Under the pieces are notes generated by a model that saw only the letters and a list, made by a program, of their open reading frames with translations, was not told the origin of the DNA and did not search any database. A stretch of DNA of 64,000 nt. It comes from Prochlorococcus sp. AG-402-N08. GTDB taxonomy: Bacteria > Cyanobacteriota > Cyanobacteriia > PCC-6307 > Cyanobiaceae. Below, piece after piece: positions 54,607 to 62,211 of the stretch. Numbering within the stretch: position 1 is the first letter of the stretch; every line of letters begins with the position of its first letter. Position numbers and translations under genes: made by a program. The stretch lies in contig QCIS01000004.1 in assembly GCA_003216535.1 (NCBI GenBank), positions 93,899 through 157,898 of the forward strand, in the 5' to 3' direction.

Positions 54607-54837
54607 TTATTGTTTTTTATTAAGAGATCTAACCCAAGAATAATATCTTGATTTTCTAATTCTTTGCTCTTTCAAGACTAATCTATCCGCAGATTCTAAG
54701 AGTGATTCTCCTTCCTCAACTTTTGTTGTAATAGATATACCAAAACCTTTTGCTTCGATTTTTGCGATGCCACCTTCTAAAAAAAATAGAAAAGACCAAC
54801 CTTTATTCCATCCTAAATAAAAGGGATTTCGATACAT
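54607..54837 (-). CDS. 76-aa hypothetical protein
   Basis: MYRNPFYLGWNKGWSFLFFL, then GGIAKIEAKGFGISITTK and a charged C-terminus. Beta-rich core, soluble. Unknown. Confidence 0.55.
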   Translation of the reverse strand: MYRNPFYLGWNKGWSFLFFLEGGIAKIEAKGFGISITTKVEEGESLLESADRLVLKEQRIRKSRYYSWVRSLNKKQ

Positions 54838-54977
54838 TTTATTTTTATGGATTTACTCTTTAATGATATTTTCCTTTTGAAAGAGATACTTGTATACCTT
54901 ATTACCAAATAAGAAGTTTACGGCTGATACTTTCTGGAAAGTAATTTTCGCATTAAAGTAATTATCTGGAAGAATAC

Positions 54978-55006
54978 TTGACGTCGAGAAGTAGTACATT
55001 TATATT
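54978..55006 (+). promoter_or_regulatory. Promoter of the third DUF1651 gene
   Basis: TTGACG (54978-54983), 17-bp spacer, TATATT (55001-55006), then AATAGTACA as in the copy at 52516. The transcript would start about 17 bases before the ATG. Confidence 0.68.
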
Positions 55007-55029
55007 AATAGTACAACTGTATTATCTTC

Positions 55030-55320
55030 ATGACATCAGGAGTTGCTAATGTTCGGACTAATTTTTATAGTGGCAGCCTTATTGACCCCCCAACTGGCTG
55101 GTTGTTTAACCAAAAGAGTGGTTTATTAATTTTTTTTGAGAGTTATAAGAAATCTGTATCTAATAATTTCAAAGTATATACTCACCTTTTCTATGCAAAT
55201 GAATTAGGTGAGCCTGCCCAACTTAAAAATTCAAGACTTCATTCTATTGAGTGTGCTTGTGAAACATGGAATGAATTAATTTCAGGAGGTTGGCAAATTG
55301 TTACTAATAAATTCCAGTAA
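55030..55320 (+). CDS. DUF1651-family protein
   Basis: 96 residues: extension MTSGVANVRTNFYSGSLID, then TGWLFNQKSGLLIFFE, HLFYANELGEPAQL and WNELISGGWQIV. Paralogue of 52571, with the same promoter and start region. Its N-terminal extension diverges from that copy (SGSLID against YGYRNE), while the overlapping +1 frame is better conserved. Followed two bases later by the zinc-ribbon-like gene. Confidence 0.7.
   Translation: MTSGVANVRTNFYSGSLIDPPTGWLFNQKSGLLIFFESYKKSVSNNFKVYTHLFYANELGEPAQLKNSRLHSIECACETWNELISGGWQIVTNKFQ
55049..55129 (+). CDS. Overlapping 26-aa hydrophobic peptide (candidate, second copy)
   Basis: MFGLIFIVAALLTPQLAGC plus LTKRVVY, +1 frame within the DUF1651 gene, AGGAG seven bases upstream. 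Has a lipobox-like LAGC. Same length and stop position as the copy at 52590. Confidence 0.5.
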   Translation: MFGLIFIVAALLTPQLAGCLTKRVVY

Positions 55321-55322
55321 TC

Positions 55323-55556
55323 ATGATTAAGGTAAATCCTTCAAAATGGGAATATCTAAAAGAATCTATCCTAAAACGAAAACTTACAAAGATTTGTATT
55401 ACTTGCAATCACTTTCGCTACAGCACTACAGAAACTTTTGCTACTGTCTTGATATGTCCAAGATACGAAAAACGCATACCACAGGGTGATCATTTACTTA
55501 AAGGTTGTGAGTATTGGCAAAAAAATAGGACTATATTTTCTCCTGAAGCATCTTAA
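55323..55556 (+). CDS. 77-aa Cys-rich (zinc-ribbon-like) protein
   Basis: CITCNHFRY, then LICPRYEK and KGCEYWQK: four cysteines in C-x2-C, C, C spacing suit a zinc or Fe-S site. Basic and soluble. Coupled to the DUF1651 gene. Unknown. Confidence 0.6.
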   Translation: MIKVNPSKWEYLKESILKRKLTKICITCNHFRYSTTETFATVLICPRYEKRIPQGDHLLKGCEYWQKNRTIFSPEAS

Positions 55557-55657
55557 TTATTCTCTAATTAAACTTCTCTAGGTAGAGATATTTAATTATG
55601 TAAATAAAGCATTATTTTATACAACTTGAAAAAATATTTTTAAGTAATTTGAAAACT

Positions 55658-55759
55658 ATGATTCAGTTTTACTTTTCCATATTTCTATTAGTAGTGCTTA
55701 CATTTTTTGCACTTTTATTAGATGCTCCAGAATTGGCTTCTTTAATTCAAACATTTTAG
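55658..55759 (+). CDS. 33-aa single-span membrane peptide
   Basis: MIQFYFSIFLLVVLTFFALL, then LDAPELASLIQTF. One helix; size of a small photosystem or NDH subunit but not recognised. Weak terminator follows. Confidence 0.5.
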   Translation: MIQFYFSIFLLVVLTFFALLLDAPELASLIQTF

Positions 55760-55767
55760 AAATTAAT

Positions 55768-55789
55768 AAATCAGCATTTTTACTGATTT
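55768..55789 (+). terminator. Weak terminator
   Basis: AAATCAG-CATTTTTA-CTGATTT followed by ACTTTCTTT. Confidence 0.45.
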
Positions 55790-55841
55790 ACTTTCTTTAT
55801 AAGTAAGGCCTAAGTTAAAATTGTTGAATCGGAGGGATCTA

Positions 55842-55880
55842 ATGATTGACAGTCCACCAGAGGAGGTTGATAAAATTTAA
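55842..55880 (+). CDS. 12-codon micro-ORF with good Shine-Dalgarno (tentative)
   Basis: MIDSPPEEVDKI, preceded by GGAGG six bases before the ATG and itself containing AGAGGAGG. May be a leader peptide, but no larger gene follows on this strand. Confidence 0.25.
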   Translation: MIDSPPEEVDKI

Positions 55881-56051
55881 ATCTAGATAAAACTAATGCT
55901 AAATCTGGAATGAGTTTTCTATTTGAAATTCATTCCTTTTTAATTTATTTCTAGAAAAATGTGAAATTATGAATATTAATTTTTTAAATTAAAGAATCTA
56001 TTCAAATTAAAATGATTTGATATCAAAGACACTTCTAGATAGCTGCAAACT

Positions 56052-56234
56052 TTATCTGAATCCAAAACCAGTTTTTTTTATTTGCTTTTCTTCCCATTCG
56101 TTCATAATTAGTTTTAGTAAGCTTTTAACTTCTAAATTAGACGCACAAGTATCTTTTTGAAGATTTATACAAATATTTTTTATTTCCTCATAGGCATTAT
56201 TAATTAACATTGTTTTTTGATCTGGATTGGCCAT
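56052..56234 (-). CDS. 60-aa hypothetical protein
   Basis: Helical: NNAYEEIKNICINLQKDTC, then LLKLIMNEWEEKQ. Shares the pattern Y-E-x-I-K-x4-(I/L)-x-L-Q-K-(D/E)-T-x-C...N-E-W with the protein at 57994-58212, so the two are paralogues. Soluble; unknown. Confidence 0.62.
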   Translation of the reverse strand: MANPDQKTMLINNAYEEIKNICINLQKDTCASNLEVKSLLKLIMNEWEEKQIKKTGFGFR

Positions 56235-56240
56235 GGGATT

Positions 56241-56438
56241 TTAAAAAGCTCCATTACAGTTAAATCCACTGCAATTAATAATCCTAAAAATATTCATTAT
56301 AAAATTGTTGAATCTTTCATCATAAAAAAATGCCCAAGTTGTGAATATAGCAAAACCAGAGAAAGCAAAAGCAGCATATTGAAGCCAATGTATTCCAAAA
56401 TTATCTAATCCATTTTTATCAAAATCAGAATTGCTCAA
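56241..56438 (-). CDS. 65-aa single-span membrane protein
   Basis: MSNSDFDKNGLDNFGIHWLQ, helix YAAFAFSGFAIFTTWAFFY, then a tail with two Cys (NCSGFNC). Six bases before the 60-aa gene on the same strand, so likely one transcript. Confidence 0.55.
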   Translation of the reverse strand: MSNSDFDKNGLDNFGIHWLQYAAFAFSGFAIFTTWAFFYDERFNNFIMNIFRIINCSGFNCNGAF

Positions 56439-56530
56439 TTGCTTTTTTTACTTATATTAAAAATTTTTTTTAAAAAAGGAGAGTTTTTTTGAGAGATTTA
56501 TTTTTCTTAAATCTTAAATATTCTTATAGC

Positions 56531-56785
56531 CTAAATAAATCCAGGAATTATCCACCCAAAAAAGCCATAGTTTACAATTAAAGCCAAAAATCCAATCATA
56601 GCTAATCTTCCATTTGTTATTTCGGCATTTTTCCAATATTTACCCATATAGTTTTTAATTTTTTTAGAATTATTATCTATCAAATAATTTGGTTCTAAAG
56701 GTTCCTGTAACCTTTTGATCGCGTATAGAGAGAATTGGACTGTAATCGCGATGATAACAACTATAAAACTAGTAAGAGCATCCAT
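56531..56785 (-). CDS. Hli-type protein with extra N-terminal membrane helix
   Basis: 84 residues. N-terminal helix (FIVVIIAITVQFSLYAI), a charged loop, then KNAEITNGRLAMIGFLALIV ending FFGWIIPGFI. The second half is a classic E-x-x-N-G-R-x-A-M-x-G-F Hli helix; the first helix is unusual for one-helix Hlips. Probably a thylakoid chlorophyll-binding stress protein. Confidence 0.85.
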   Translation of the reverse strand: MDALTSFIVVIIAITVQFSLYAIKRLQEPLEPNYLIDNNSKKIKNYMGKYWKNAEITNGRLAMIGFLALIVNYGFFGWIIPGFI

Positions 56786-57139
56786 TTTTAGATTCCATAT
56801 TTGATCAATTAGTGAGCTAAAGAATAAATGACATTTGTATGCATCAAAAAAATCCCTATATCAGCTTTACTGGCAGAGAAAACCTTAACTATAATTATTA
56901 ACTAATGTAACATATTTAAAGAAAACTTAGTATGAATTCTTACTTTTTCTTTGGATTTCAAATTTTTTAAGACTTTAATGTAACATTTATGTGTCAAAAA
57001 TATCTAAGGAGTGGTTTTAGCAGAATTAAAAAATTAGCTTTAAATTTTTTTTCTCCTCAAAAGGGTATTAAAAAGATTTTTTTATAAAGTATATTTTCAA
57101 TATTAATTATTTAAAGTCATTTCAAATAACTAGGAATGA
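56786..57139. other. Spacer with repeated TAATGTAACAT and a tentative 32-aa ORF
   Basis: TAATGTAACAT occurs at about 56902 and 56976 (74 bp apart). A 32-codon basic ORF (56989-57087, MCQKYLRSGFSRIKKLALNF) is possible but unsupported. Otherwise no gene. Confidence 0.4.
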
Positions 57140-57259
57140 TTATTTTTGTTTAATTTCAGGAAGGTAGAATTTATTGCCTAATGTATAACCTATTGACATA
57201 AGTACGAACCCAATAAGTTGAGGTAAATGAGAATTTGCAAGTGAAATTTTTTCAATCAT
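57140..57259 (-). CDS. 39-aa single-span membrane peptide
   Basis: MIEKISLANSHLPQLIGF, then VLMSIGYTLGNKFYLPEIKQ. One helix. Unknown. Confidence 0.5.
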   Translation of the reverse strand: MIEKISLANSHLPQLIGFVLMSIGYTLGNKFYLPEIKQK

Positions 57260-57310
57260 TTCTCAATCTATAAAACAATATAATAGTAAAAAATTTTTAA
57301 TTCTGTAAAT

Positions 57311-57484
57311 TTATTTTTTTCTTGATTCTTTAATTTCACCAGATTTCTTTAGTGAATTAACAAGTCTTTCATTTTCTGTTTTTAAATTTTCTAGTGCAGA
57401 TTTTGTGAATTGTTCTTTAGCCTCAAATTTTGCTGAACTTATAACTTTTTTATTAGGTAGTTTTTTCTTCGGTTCAGGCTTCAT
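57311..57484 (-). CDS. 57-aa Lys/Glu-rich protein
   Basis: MKPEPKKKLPNKKVISSAKF, then a coiled-coil-like helix (ALENLKTENERLVNSLKKSG). Soluble, similar in style to the 41-aa protein at 61296 (both end ...N(D/E)...L(V/x)...LKK-(S/A)-G). Unknown. Confidence 0.55.
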   Translation of the reverse strand: MKPEPKKKLPNKKVISSAKFEAKEQFTKSALENLKTENERLVNSLKKSGEIKESRKK

Positions 57485-57582
57485 GCTTAATATCTTTTTA
57501 AAAATCTTAGAAGTTATTTTTTTCGTATTAGGTATTATTTTTTACATTTTTATGGTTAATAATATTTGTTTACATAAACTAA

Positions 57583-57795
57583 TTAATCTTTATCTTTTGG
57601 GAGTCTTAACCATCCTGTAGTCCATTCTGATTTTAGTTTTGCCCATGAGATCCTTTTAATATCTTTTTGATTTTTGGTAGGAAAAATATCAACCCATCTA
57701 TCTTTATTTTTACCACCATAAGCTTTAACTTGAAAATGCCTATTACCATTAATAGTTTTTGGTGCTGTCCAACAAAGAGTAGGAGGCCATTTCAT
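57583..57795 (-). CDS. TIGR02450-family Trp-rich protein
   Basis: 70 residues: KWPPTLCWTAPKTINGNRHFQVKAYGG split over the start, then DRWVDIFPT and LKSEWTTGWLRLP. The W-T-A...G-x-R-H-F-x-V core is the TIGR02450 signature, found in cyanobacteria and gamma-proteobacteria; function unknown. Confidence 0.8.
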   Translation of the reverse strand: MKWPPTLCWTAPKTINGNRHFQVKAYGGKNKDRWVDIFPTKNQKDIKRISWAKLKSEWTTGWLRLPKDKD

Positions 57796-57820
57796 AAGAA
57801 ATTTTTAAAAGTTAAAAAAA

Positions 57821-57907
57821 CTAAAGGTTGCTTTGCCCAGTCAAAACTAAACCATAATATGCAATCGTACCAAGAATAAGTACGACGCCAAGTATTCTGA
57901 AAATCAT
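57821..57907 (-). CDS. 28-aa single-span membrane peptide
   Basis: MIFRILGVVLILGTIAYYGL, then VLTGQSNL. One helix, charged residue only at Arg4, layout like PetM/PetN-class subunits but not recognised. Just upstream of the TIGR02450 gene. Confidence 0.5.
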   Translation of the reverse strand: MIFRILGVVLILGTIAYYGLVLTGQSNL

Positions 57908-57993
57908 GCTTTAATATTTTTAATTTCAAATTATATTAAAGAATTTTTATTTAAAAAAAATTCTTTAAATTTCTATATATTTGAGTTGAAGAT

Positions 57994-58212
57994 TTAAAAT
58001 TTTCTAATTTTCCTTTTTTTATTTCTAACTATGGAGTGGCAAGATTCTGAATGCCATTCATTCTGAATATTCCCAATGAAATCGTAAATAAATGAATCGG
58101 GACATCCAGTTTCTTTTTGAAGTTCTGAAATCTGTTCTTTAATGGATTCATATACACTCTTTATTACCCCTAAATTTTCTTCTTGGGAGGGAGCCCATTT
58201 TTTATTCTCCAT
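57994..58212 (-). CDS. 72-aa hypothetical protein
   Basis: From MENKKWAPSQEENLG; helix SVYESIKEQISELQKETGC then NIQNEWHSESCHS and a basic tail. An in-frame start 27 bases earlier is possible. Paralogue of the 60-aa protein at 56052. Soluble, unknown. Confidence 0.62.
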   Translation of the reverse strand: MENKKWAPSQEENLGVIKSVYESIKEQISELQKETGCPDSFIYDFIGNIQNEWHSESCHSIVRNKKRKIRKF

Positions 58213-58222
58213 TTTTACTGTT

Positions 58223-58393
58223 TTAATTATTATCCACAATATCGTAATAGGTTATATCTCCATAATCAGCATCTGAACAACATAAATCTCCATATAGTTC
58301 CTCTAACAAATCGTATGCATCTGAATACTTTTCGAAACTTTGAGCGGTTAATTCGTCATCTTTCCCATCAATTCTAATTATTTTGTAGTTCAT
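58223..58393 (-). CDS. 56-aa acidic protein
   Basis: MNYKIIRIDGKDDELTAQSF, then SDAYDLLEELYGDLCCSDAD and YYDIVDNN. Very acidic with a Cys pair. Its stop is 10 bases before the next start on the same strand. Unknown; acidity suggests protein or metal binding. Confidence 0.6.
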   Translation of the reverse strand: MNYKIIRIDGKDDELTAQSFEKYSDAYDLLEELYGDLCCSDADYGDITYYDIVDNN

Positions 58394-58453
58394 ATTTAAC
58401 TTAGATGGAGAAAATAGTTTTTGATGTACTAGATCATCTTATAAATAAAAATC

Positions 58454-58660
58454 TTATTTAGGAGTATTGGTTGGATATAGCTTCTGAATTTTATTTTTCT
58501 GAATTTCTATTTTTCTTTGTTCATATTTTTTGGCCATTATTTTTCTTATAAATAATTGTGGGATAAGCCAAACTAATGCAATGGTTATAGCCATGAAAGC
58601 AGGATTTCTCCAGGTTAACCTAATAATTTCTTGTATAAATTCTTGATTAAAGATTTCCAT
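58454..58660 (-). CDS. 68-aa single-span membrane protein
   Basis: Helix FMAITIALVWLIPQLFI followed by a basic tail (KKYEQRKIEIQKNKIQK). Unknown. Confidence 0.55.
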   Translation of the reverse strand: MEIFNQEFIQEIIRLTWRNPAFMAITIALVWLIPQLFIRKIMAKKYEQRKIEIQKNKIQKLYPTNTPK

Positions 58661-58829
58661 AAATTTAATTTTGATGATAAAAATATCTTCGCTTTCTTTT
58701 ATAAATACTTTTAAATATCAGAAATCATTATAACCTTAAAAAAAACCTTATCAGGAATTTTACAACTTTTTTTCTTTTTCTAGTTTGTTTTTTTTATATT
58801 AGTATTTAGATTAATTCTTAATTTTAAAG

Positions 58830-59495
58830 ATGCCTACTTATCTAATTACAGGATCTAATAGGGGTATTGGATTAGAATTATGTAGGCAAATTTATAAAAG
58901 GGGAGATAATGTAATTGCAACGTGTAGGAAAGCTTCAAAAGAACTTAGAGATTTAGGAGTGAGAATTGAAGAGAATATAGAAATTTCTTCTGATGAGTCG
59001 ATAACTAATTTGCGTAAAAAACTATCTGGAGTTAATTTAGATTGCTTAATTCATAATGCAGGAATTTATGAATTTAATTCTTTTGAAAACTTAGATAAAA
59101 AAAGTATTTTGCGTCAACTTGAAGTCAATGCATTGAGCCCAATATGTATGACTCAATCACTTAAACATCTTTTAAAAAGATTCTCTAAAGTTGCTTTCAT
59201 CACAAGCAGAATGGGATCTATTGAAGATAATACATCTGGAAGTTCTTATGGTTACAGGATGTCTAAAGTCGCCTTATCCATGGCAGCAAAATCACTTTCT
59301 ATAGATTTATCAAAAGAAGATATCTATGTAGCTATTTTGCATCCTGGGTTAGTGAGTACAAGAATGACTGGCTTTACAAGAAATGGAATTAGTCCTAAAG
59401 AATCAGCAAATGGCCTTTTAAAACGTATTGATTCTTTAAATAAAAAAAACTCAGGCACGTTTTGGCATGCCAACGGAGAAGTTTTGCCATGGTGA
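58830..59495 (+). CDS. Short-chain dehydrogenase/reductase
   Basis: 221 residues: TGSNRGIGLELCRQ (dinucleotide-binding T-G-x3-G-I-G), LIHNAGIY (N-A-G), S in FITSRMGSI, and catalytic YGYRMSK (Y-x3-K), then HPGLVSTRMTG. Classical SDR, carbonyl-reductase/CsgA-like. Reduces or oxidises an unknown alcohol/carbonyl. One of the few full-length enzymes in the island. Confidence 0.9.
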   Translation: MPTYLITGSNRGIGLELCRQIYKRGDNVIATCRKASKELRDLGVRIEENIEISSDESITNLRKKLSGVNLDCLIHNAGIYEFNSFENLDKKSILRQLEVNALSPICMTQSLKHLLKRFSKVAFITSRMGSIEDNTSGSSYGYRMSKVALSMAAKSLSIDLSKEDIYVAILHPGLVSTRMTGFTRNGISPKESANGLLKRIDSLNKKNSGTFWHANGEVLPW

Positions 59496-59598
59496 TATCT
59501 TTAATTTGTTAAAAAACTTTTAAATTTTTAACGAATTTCTTTCCTTGTTTAATTCTTTTAGTTAAGTTTAAATAAACATTAGTAAAGGAGGTGATTCA

Positions 59599-59721
59599 TT
59601 GTCGTATCTACCGAAAAATGCGGTTATCAAAGGGACCGTGAATTCAGTATCTTCATCACATTCATCGGTCTCTTTTTCTTTAATTAAGAAAAAAGGTTTT
59701 ATTATTAACAGATTTATATAA
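59599..59721 (+). CDS. 40-aa peptide with perfect extended Shine-Dalgarno, or dual RNA
   Basis: TTG at 59599 preceded by AAAGGAGGTGAT (59584-59595), complementary over 11-12 bases to the 16S rRNA 3' end, at ideal spacing. Product MSYLPKNAVIKGTVNSVSSS, then HSSVSFSLIKKKGFIINRFI. The region also folds (GGGACCG with CGGTCTC; palindrome AACAGATTTATATAAATCTG at 59707) and ends in a strong terminator, so a dual-function small RNA is possible. Confidence 0.55.
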   Translation: MSYLPKNAVIKGTVNSVSSSHSSVSFSLIKKKGFIINRFI

Positions 59722-59743
59722 ATCTGTTTACTTAATAATTAAA

Positions 59744-59777
59744 AACTCTGCAGCTTAAGTAGTTGCAGAGTTTTTTT
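59744..59777 (+). terminator. Strong terminator
   Basis: AACTCTGCA-GCTTAAGTAGT-TGCAGAGTT then T7, ending the 40-aa transcript. Confidence 0.88.
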
Positions 59778-59808
59778 AATGAATTTAAATAATCTTTCAA
59801 AGTGTACT

Positions 59809-59910
59809 TTATCTTTTTTGGCCGAAATATATTAAGGCTAAAAAAGATAAAGTGCTTACCAAAGCGATTAAATACCACCCAGTTGACGAGTTGCTAGTTA
59901 CTTCTGTCAT
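59809..59910 (-). CDS. 33-aa single-span membrane peptide
   Basis: MTEVTSNSSTGWYLIALVST, then LSFLALIYFGQKR. Last gene of a four-gene run; ATGA overlap with the 31-aa gene. Confidence 0.6.
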   Translation of the reverse strand: MTEVTSNSSTGWYLIALVSTLSFLALIYFGQKR

Positions 59911-60002
59911 TTATTCTGATTTTTGTCTGAGGAATTGATTATTTGAGTGAAAATAATAATTGAAATCATTAAAAATACTAAAAGTATGAAAGTTACGTTC
60001 AT
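59907..60002 (-). CDS. 31-aa single-span membrane peptide
   Basis: MNVTFILLVFLMISIIIFTQ, then IINSSDKNQNK. Starts directly at the stop of the 84-aa gene and overlaps the 33-aa gene by four bases. Confidence 0.6.
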   Translation of the reverse strand: MNVTFILLVFLMISIIIFTQIINSSDKNQNK

Positions 60003-60257
60003 TTATAGAAAAATGCTAATTATTAAAAAGATAATTCCAAGAACTACAGTAACAATTGCTCCATCAACTAATAAGTCTTTCCATGTATAACTTTTAAGCA
60101 TCCTTTTTTTATCTTCTTCACTCATAAGGTTCTTCAACCAAGTCCAATCTAAAAGCTGTGTCAATGCAACACCAAAAACTAAATGACCAATCAAAATACC
60201 AATTAGATCAATTCTAGAAATATCTTTAGTGAAACTTGTAATAATAAAAAAGGTCAC
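60003..60257 (-). CDS. 84-aa membrane protein
   Basis: Two to three helices: GILIGHLVFGVALTQLL and DGAIVTVVLGIIFLIISIFL, with a basic loop (SEEDKKRMLKSYTWKD). Overlaps the 75-aa gene by one base. Unknown. Confidence 0.6.
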   Translation of the reverse strand: MTFFIITSFTKDISRIDLIGILIGHLVFGVALTQLLDWTWLKNLMSEEDKKRMLKSYTWKDLLVDGAIVTVVLGIIFLIISIFL

Positions 60258-60484
60258 TAGCTTTTTTCTTTATTAGATAAGGCTCCACCTTCTTCTTTGT
60301 ATTTTTCCCAAGCTTCACTTATTTTTGATTTAGAGAAATTTTGTTTCCCCTCAGAGAATTTATCTTTGAGGTTATTAAAACTATTTGTCAGCTCTTTTTT
60401 TGTTGGTTCATCAAGAAAGCTTGATGTTAATTTCCATAAATACCAGCTGCTAGCTAGAAGAAGGATTAATCCCAGAAATTGCAT
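60257..60484 (-). CDS. 75-aa membrane-anchored protein
   Basis: N-terminal helix (FLGLILLLASSWYLW), then a charged helical tail (FNNLKDKFSEGKQNFSKSKI). First of a tightly coupled set of four small membrane genes (60484 to 59809), suggesting a membrane complex. Unknown. Confidence 0.6.
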   Translation of the reverse strand: MQFLGLILLLASSWYLWKLTSSFLDEPTKKELTNSFNNLKDKFSEGKQNFSKSKISEAWEKYKEEGGALSNKEKS

Positions 60485-60573
60485 ATTAGTTTTTAACTAT
60501 GCTACAACTTTTTAAATGGTTTCGATAAATTAATTTATTTAATGACTACAGAATTTTTGTTGTTAAATCAAAA

Positions 60574-60729
60574 TTAAAACTTTAACCAGTGAAAAAATAT
60601 TCTATCAAGCAACCAAATAGTTAATCCCCCTTCCATGAAGGCTAGCCAGTACATAGCATAATCCGAAAACCCCATTTGTTCTTTTACTGTTTTAATTAAT
60701 TTTTTATGAGCTTGAATAAGATCTTTCAT
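60574..60729 (-). CDS. 51-aa membrane-associated protein
   Basis: MKDLIQAHKKLIKTVKEQMG, then YAMYWLAFMEGGLTIWLLDR. Basic helix followed by a Trp-rich hydrophobic segment. Unknown. Confidence 0.55.
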   Translation of the reverse strand: MKDLIQAHKKLIKTVKEQMGFSDYAMYWLAFMEGGLTIWLLDRIFFHWLKF

Positions 60730-60747
60730 TATTAAATCAAATTTGTT

Positions 60748-60999
60748 TTAAAGCTGCTGATTTTCTTTAATTAAGAACCCCTTCCCATAACATGATAAAC
60801 AGGTTTTAGTTTCATCTAGTGAGATCCTTAAAAAACCTGCCCCATTACACCTAAAGCAATTTATTTTTGTAGTTGAGTAGAGTTTTGACTTGATTTTAGC
60901 GGCACGATTTAAGTAAAAAACAGTTTCTTTACGACCGTTTGCTTGAGCAGCTTTATTTAAAAGCTTTTTGTAGTTGAATTTAAGTTCTTGAGTATTCAT
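60748..60999 (-). CDS. Small DnaJ-type zinc-finger protein
   Basis: 83 residues; helical first half, then CFRCNGAGFLR and CLSCYGKGF, two C-x2-C-x-G-x-G units forming one zinc site like those in DnaJ. Such domains bind unfolded or membrane proteins. Only 18 bases from the 51-aa gene, likely one transcript. Confidence 0.7.
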   Translation of the reverse strand: MNTQELKFNYKKLLNKAAQANGRKETVFYLNRAAKIKSKLYSTTKINCFRCNGAGFLRISLDETKTCLSCYGKGFLIKENQQL

Positions 61000-61295
61000 C
61001 TTTTAATTGGAACTAGTTTTCAAATATAGGTAAAAGGAATCAATAAATAATTTAAATAAACCTTATGAACTTACCATTTATATTTCTAATCTGATCTCAA
61101 ATTGAGATGATACTAATATAACTAATATTTATTTTTAATGTTTATCTAAGGAGTATTATTTTTGTATTTTCATAGAAAATTTATACATTATTAACTAATC
61201 TCCAATAATTTAAATGCAATTAGTTATTGACGTTCAGAAGAATAAATCTAAAAATAAAATATTTCTAAAAATATATTTTTCATAGCTCTTGGGGG

Positions 61296-61421
61296 TTATC
61301 CAGCCTTTTTTAAATTTCTAACTAAAAAATCATTTTCATTTGTGAGGATACCAATCCTTGATTTCTTAAGTTGCTCTTTAATTTCAGAAGTCAAATTTTT
61401 GTTTAATTTATTGGTATTCAT
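61296..61421 (-). CDS. 41-aa charged protein
   Basis: MNTNKLNKNLTSEIKEQLKK, then RIGILTNENDFLVRNLKKAG. Soluble, helical. Unknown. Confidence 0.5.
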   Translation of the reverse strand: MNTNKLNKNLTSEIKEQLKKSRIGILTNENDFLVRNLKKAG

Positions 61422-61892
61422 TAATTTAAAATAAAACTTTAAAAATAACATATTGAATCCTACTTATTCCCAAAATAAAGTGTGGATATATTTTTTATAA
61501 AATAGAAAATATTTTATTTTGCACATAGAAGGTTTAATTTAATCAACATATTGTGGAAAACCCTGTTGAAAAACACTAAAAAAGTGGATAACTCTCGGGG
61601 AGCATTATCAAAACAAGCTTTTATCGTTTAATTTCTAAGTATTAATACTTCATCAAGAAAAGTTTAAATATAGTTTAAAAGAGATCATAATCTATTGTTA
61701 TAACAGTGGGATCATTACTTTTAAAATAATAAAAAGGATCTTTCCAAGAAACTAACCTTAAGAATAAATTTTTAAAATTATTTTTGAATGATGTATAAAA
61801 TTGACAATTAAAGTTAAGAAAAACAAAAGGAAACTTGAATTTTTGAGAATTTGTCTCATCTGTTTAAATTAAGTCTTGATTCGGTTTTCTCT
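61422..61892. other. Non-coding region with DnaA-box-like cluster
   Basis: Three 8-of-9 matches to the DnaA box (TTATNCACA) on the same strand: TGTGGATAT at 61481, TGTGGAAAA at 61552, AGTGGATAA at 61583. TTTTCCACA is the form used in cyanobacteria. Very AT-rich around; no ORF. Confidence 0.45.
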
Positions 61893-61952
61893 ATGGCAAC
61901 ACTTCCCAAACGTAAGATTAATCAAATAGGTTTGGATAAGTTAATTATTTAA
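61893..61952 (+). CDS. 19-aa micro-ORF (tentative)
   Basis: MATLPKRKINQIGLDKLII, stopping one base before the next ATG. May be a leader or chance. Confidence 0.3.
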   Translation: MATLPKRKINQIGLDKLII

Positions 61953-61953
61953 A

Positions 61954-62190
61954 ATGACAGAAGAAAAAAAGGATTCAAAAAAATGTTCTGGGAAGAAAAA
62001 CATTATGTTTGCCTATGGTTTTATACAACTTGGTTCTGGTTTCGTATCTGCGATAGCTTTAGCTGCGATTGCTTTTGGATTCTGTTCATTAAAAAAAGAG
62101 TCTAAACTTTTCAATAAATGTGTTGCTGAAATTATTGCAGATGGTGGTAGTAATTCTGAGGCAGTAAGGTATTGCAACGGAGGCAATTAA
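61954..62190 (+). CDS. 78-aa membrane protein
   Basis: Basic N-terminus (EEKKDSKKCSGKKN), one to two helices (FAYGFIQLGSGFVSAIALAA, then IAFGFC), soluble tail with two Cys (NKCVAEI, VRYCNG). Unknown. Confidence 0.6.
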   Translation: MTEEKKDSKKCSGKKNIMFAYGFIQLGSGFVSAIALAAIAFGFCSLKKESKLFNKCVAEIIADGGSNSEAVRYCNGGN

Positions 62191-62211
62191 AGTATCACAC
62201 AAATAACTCAA

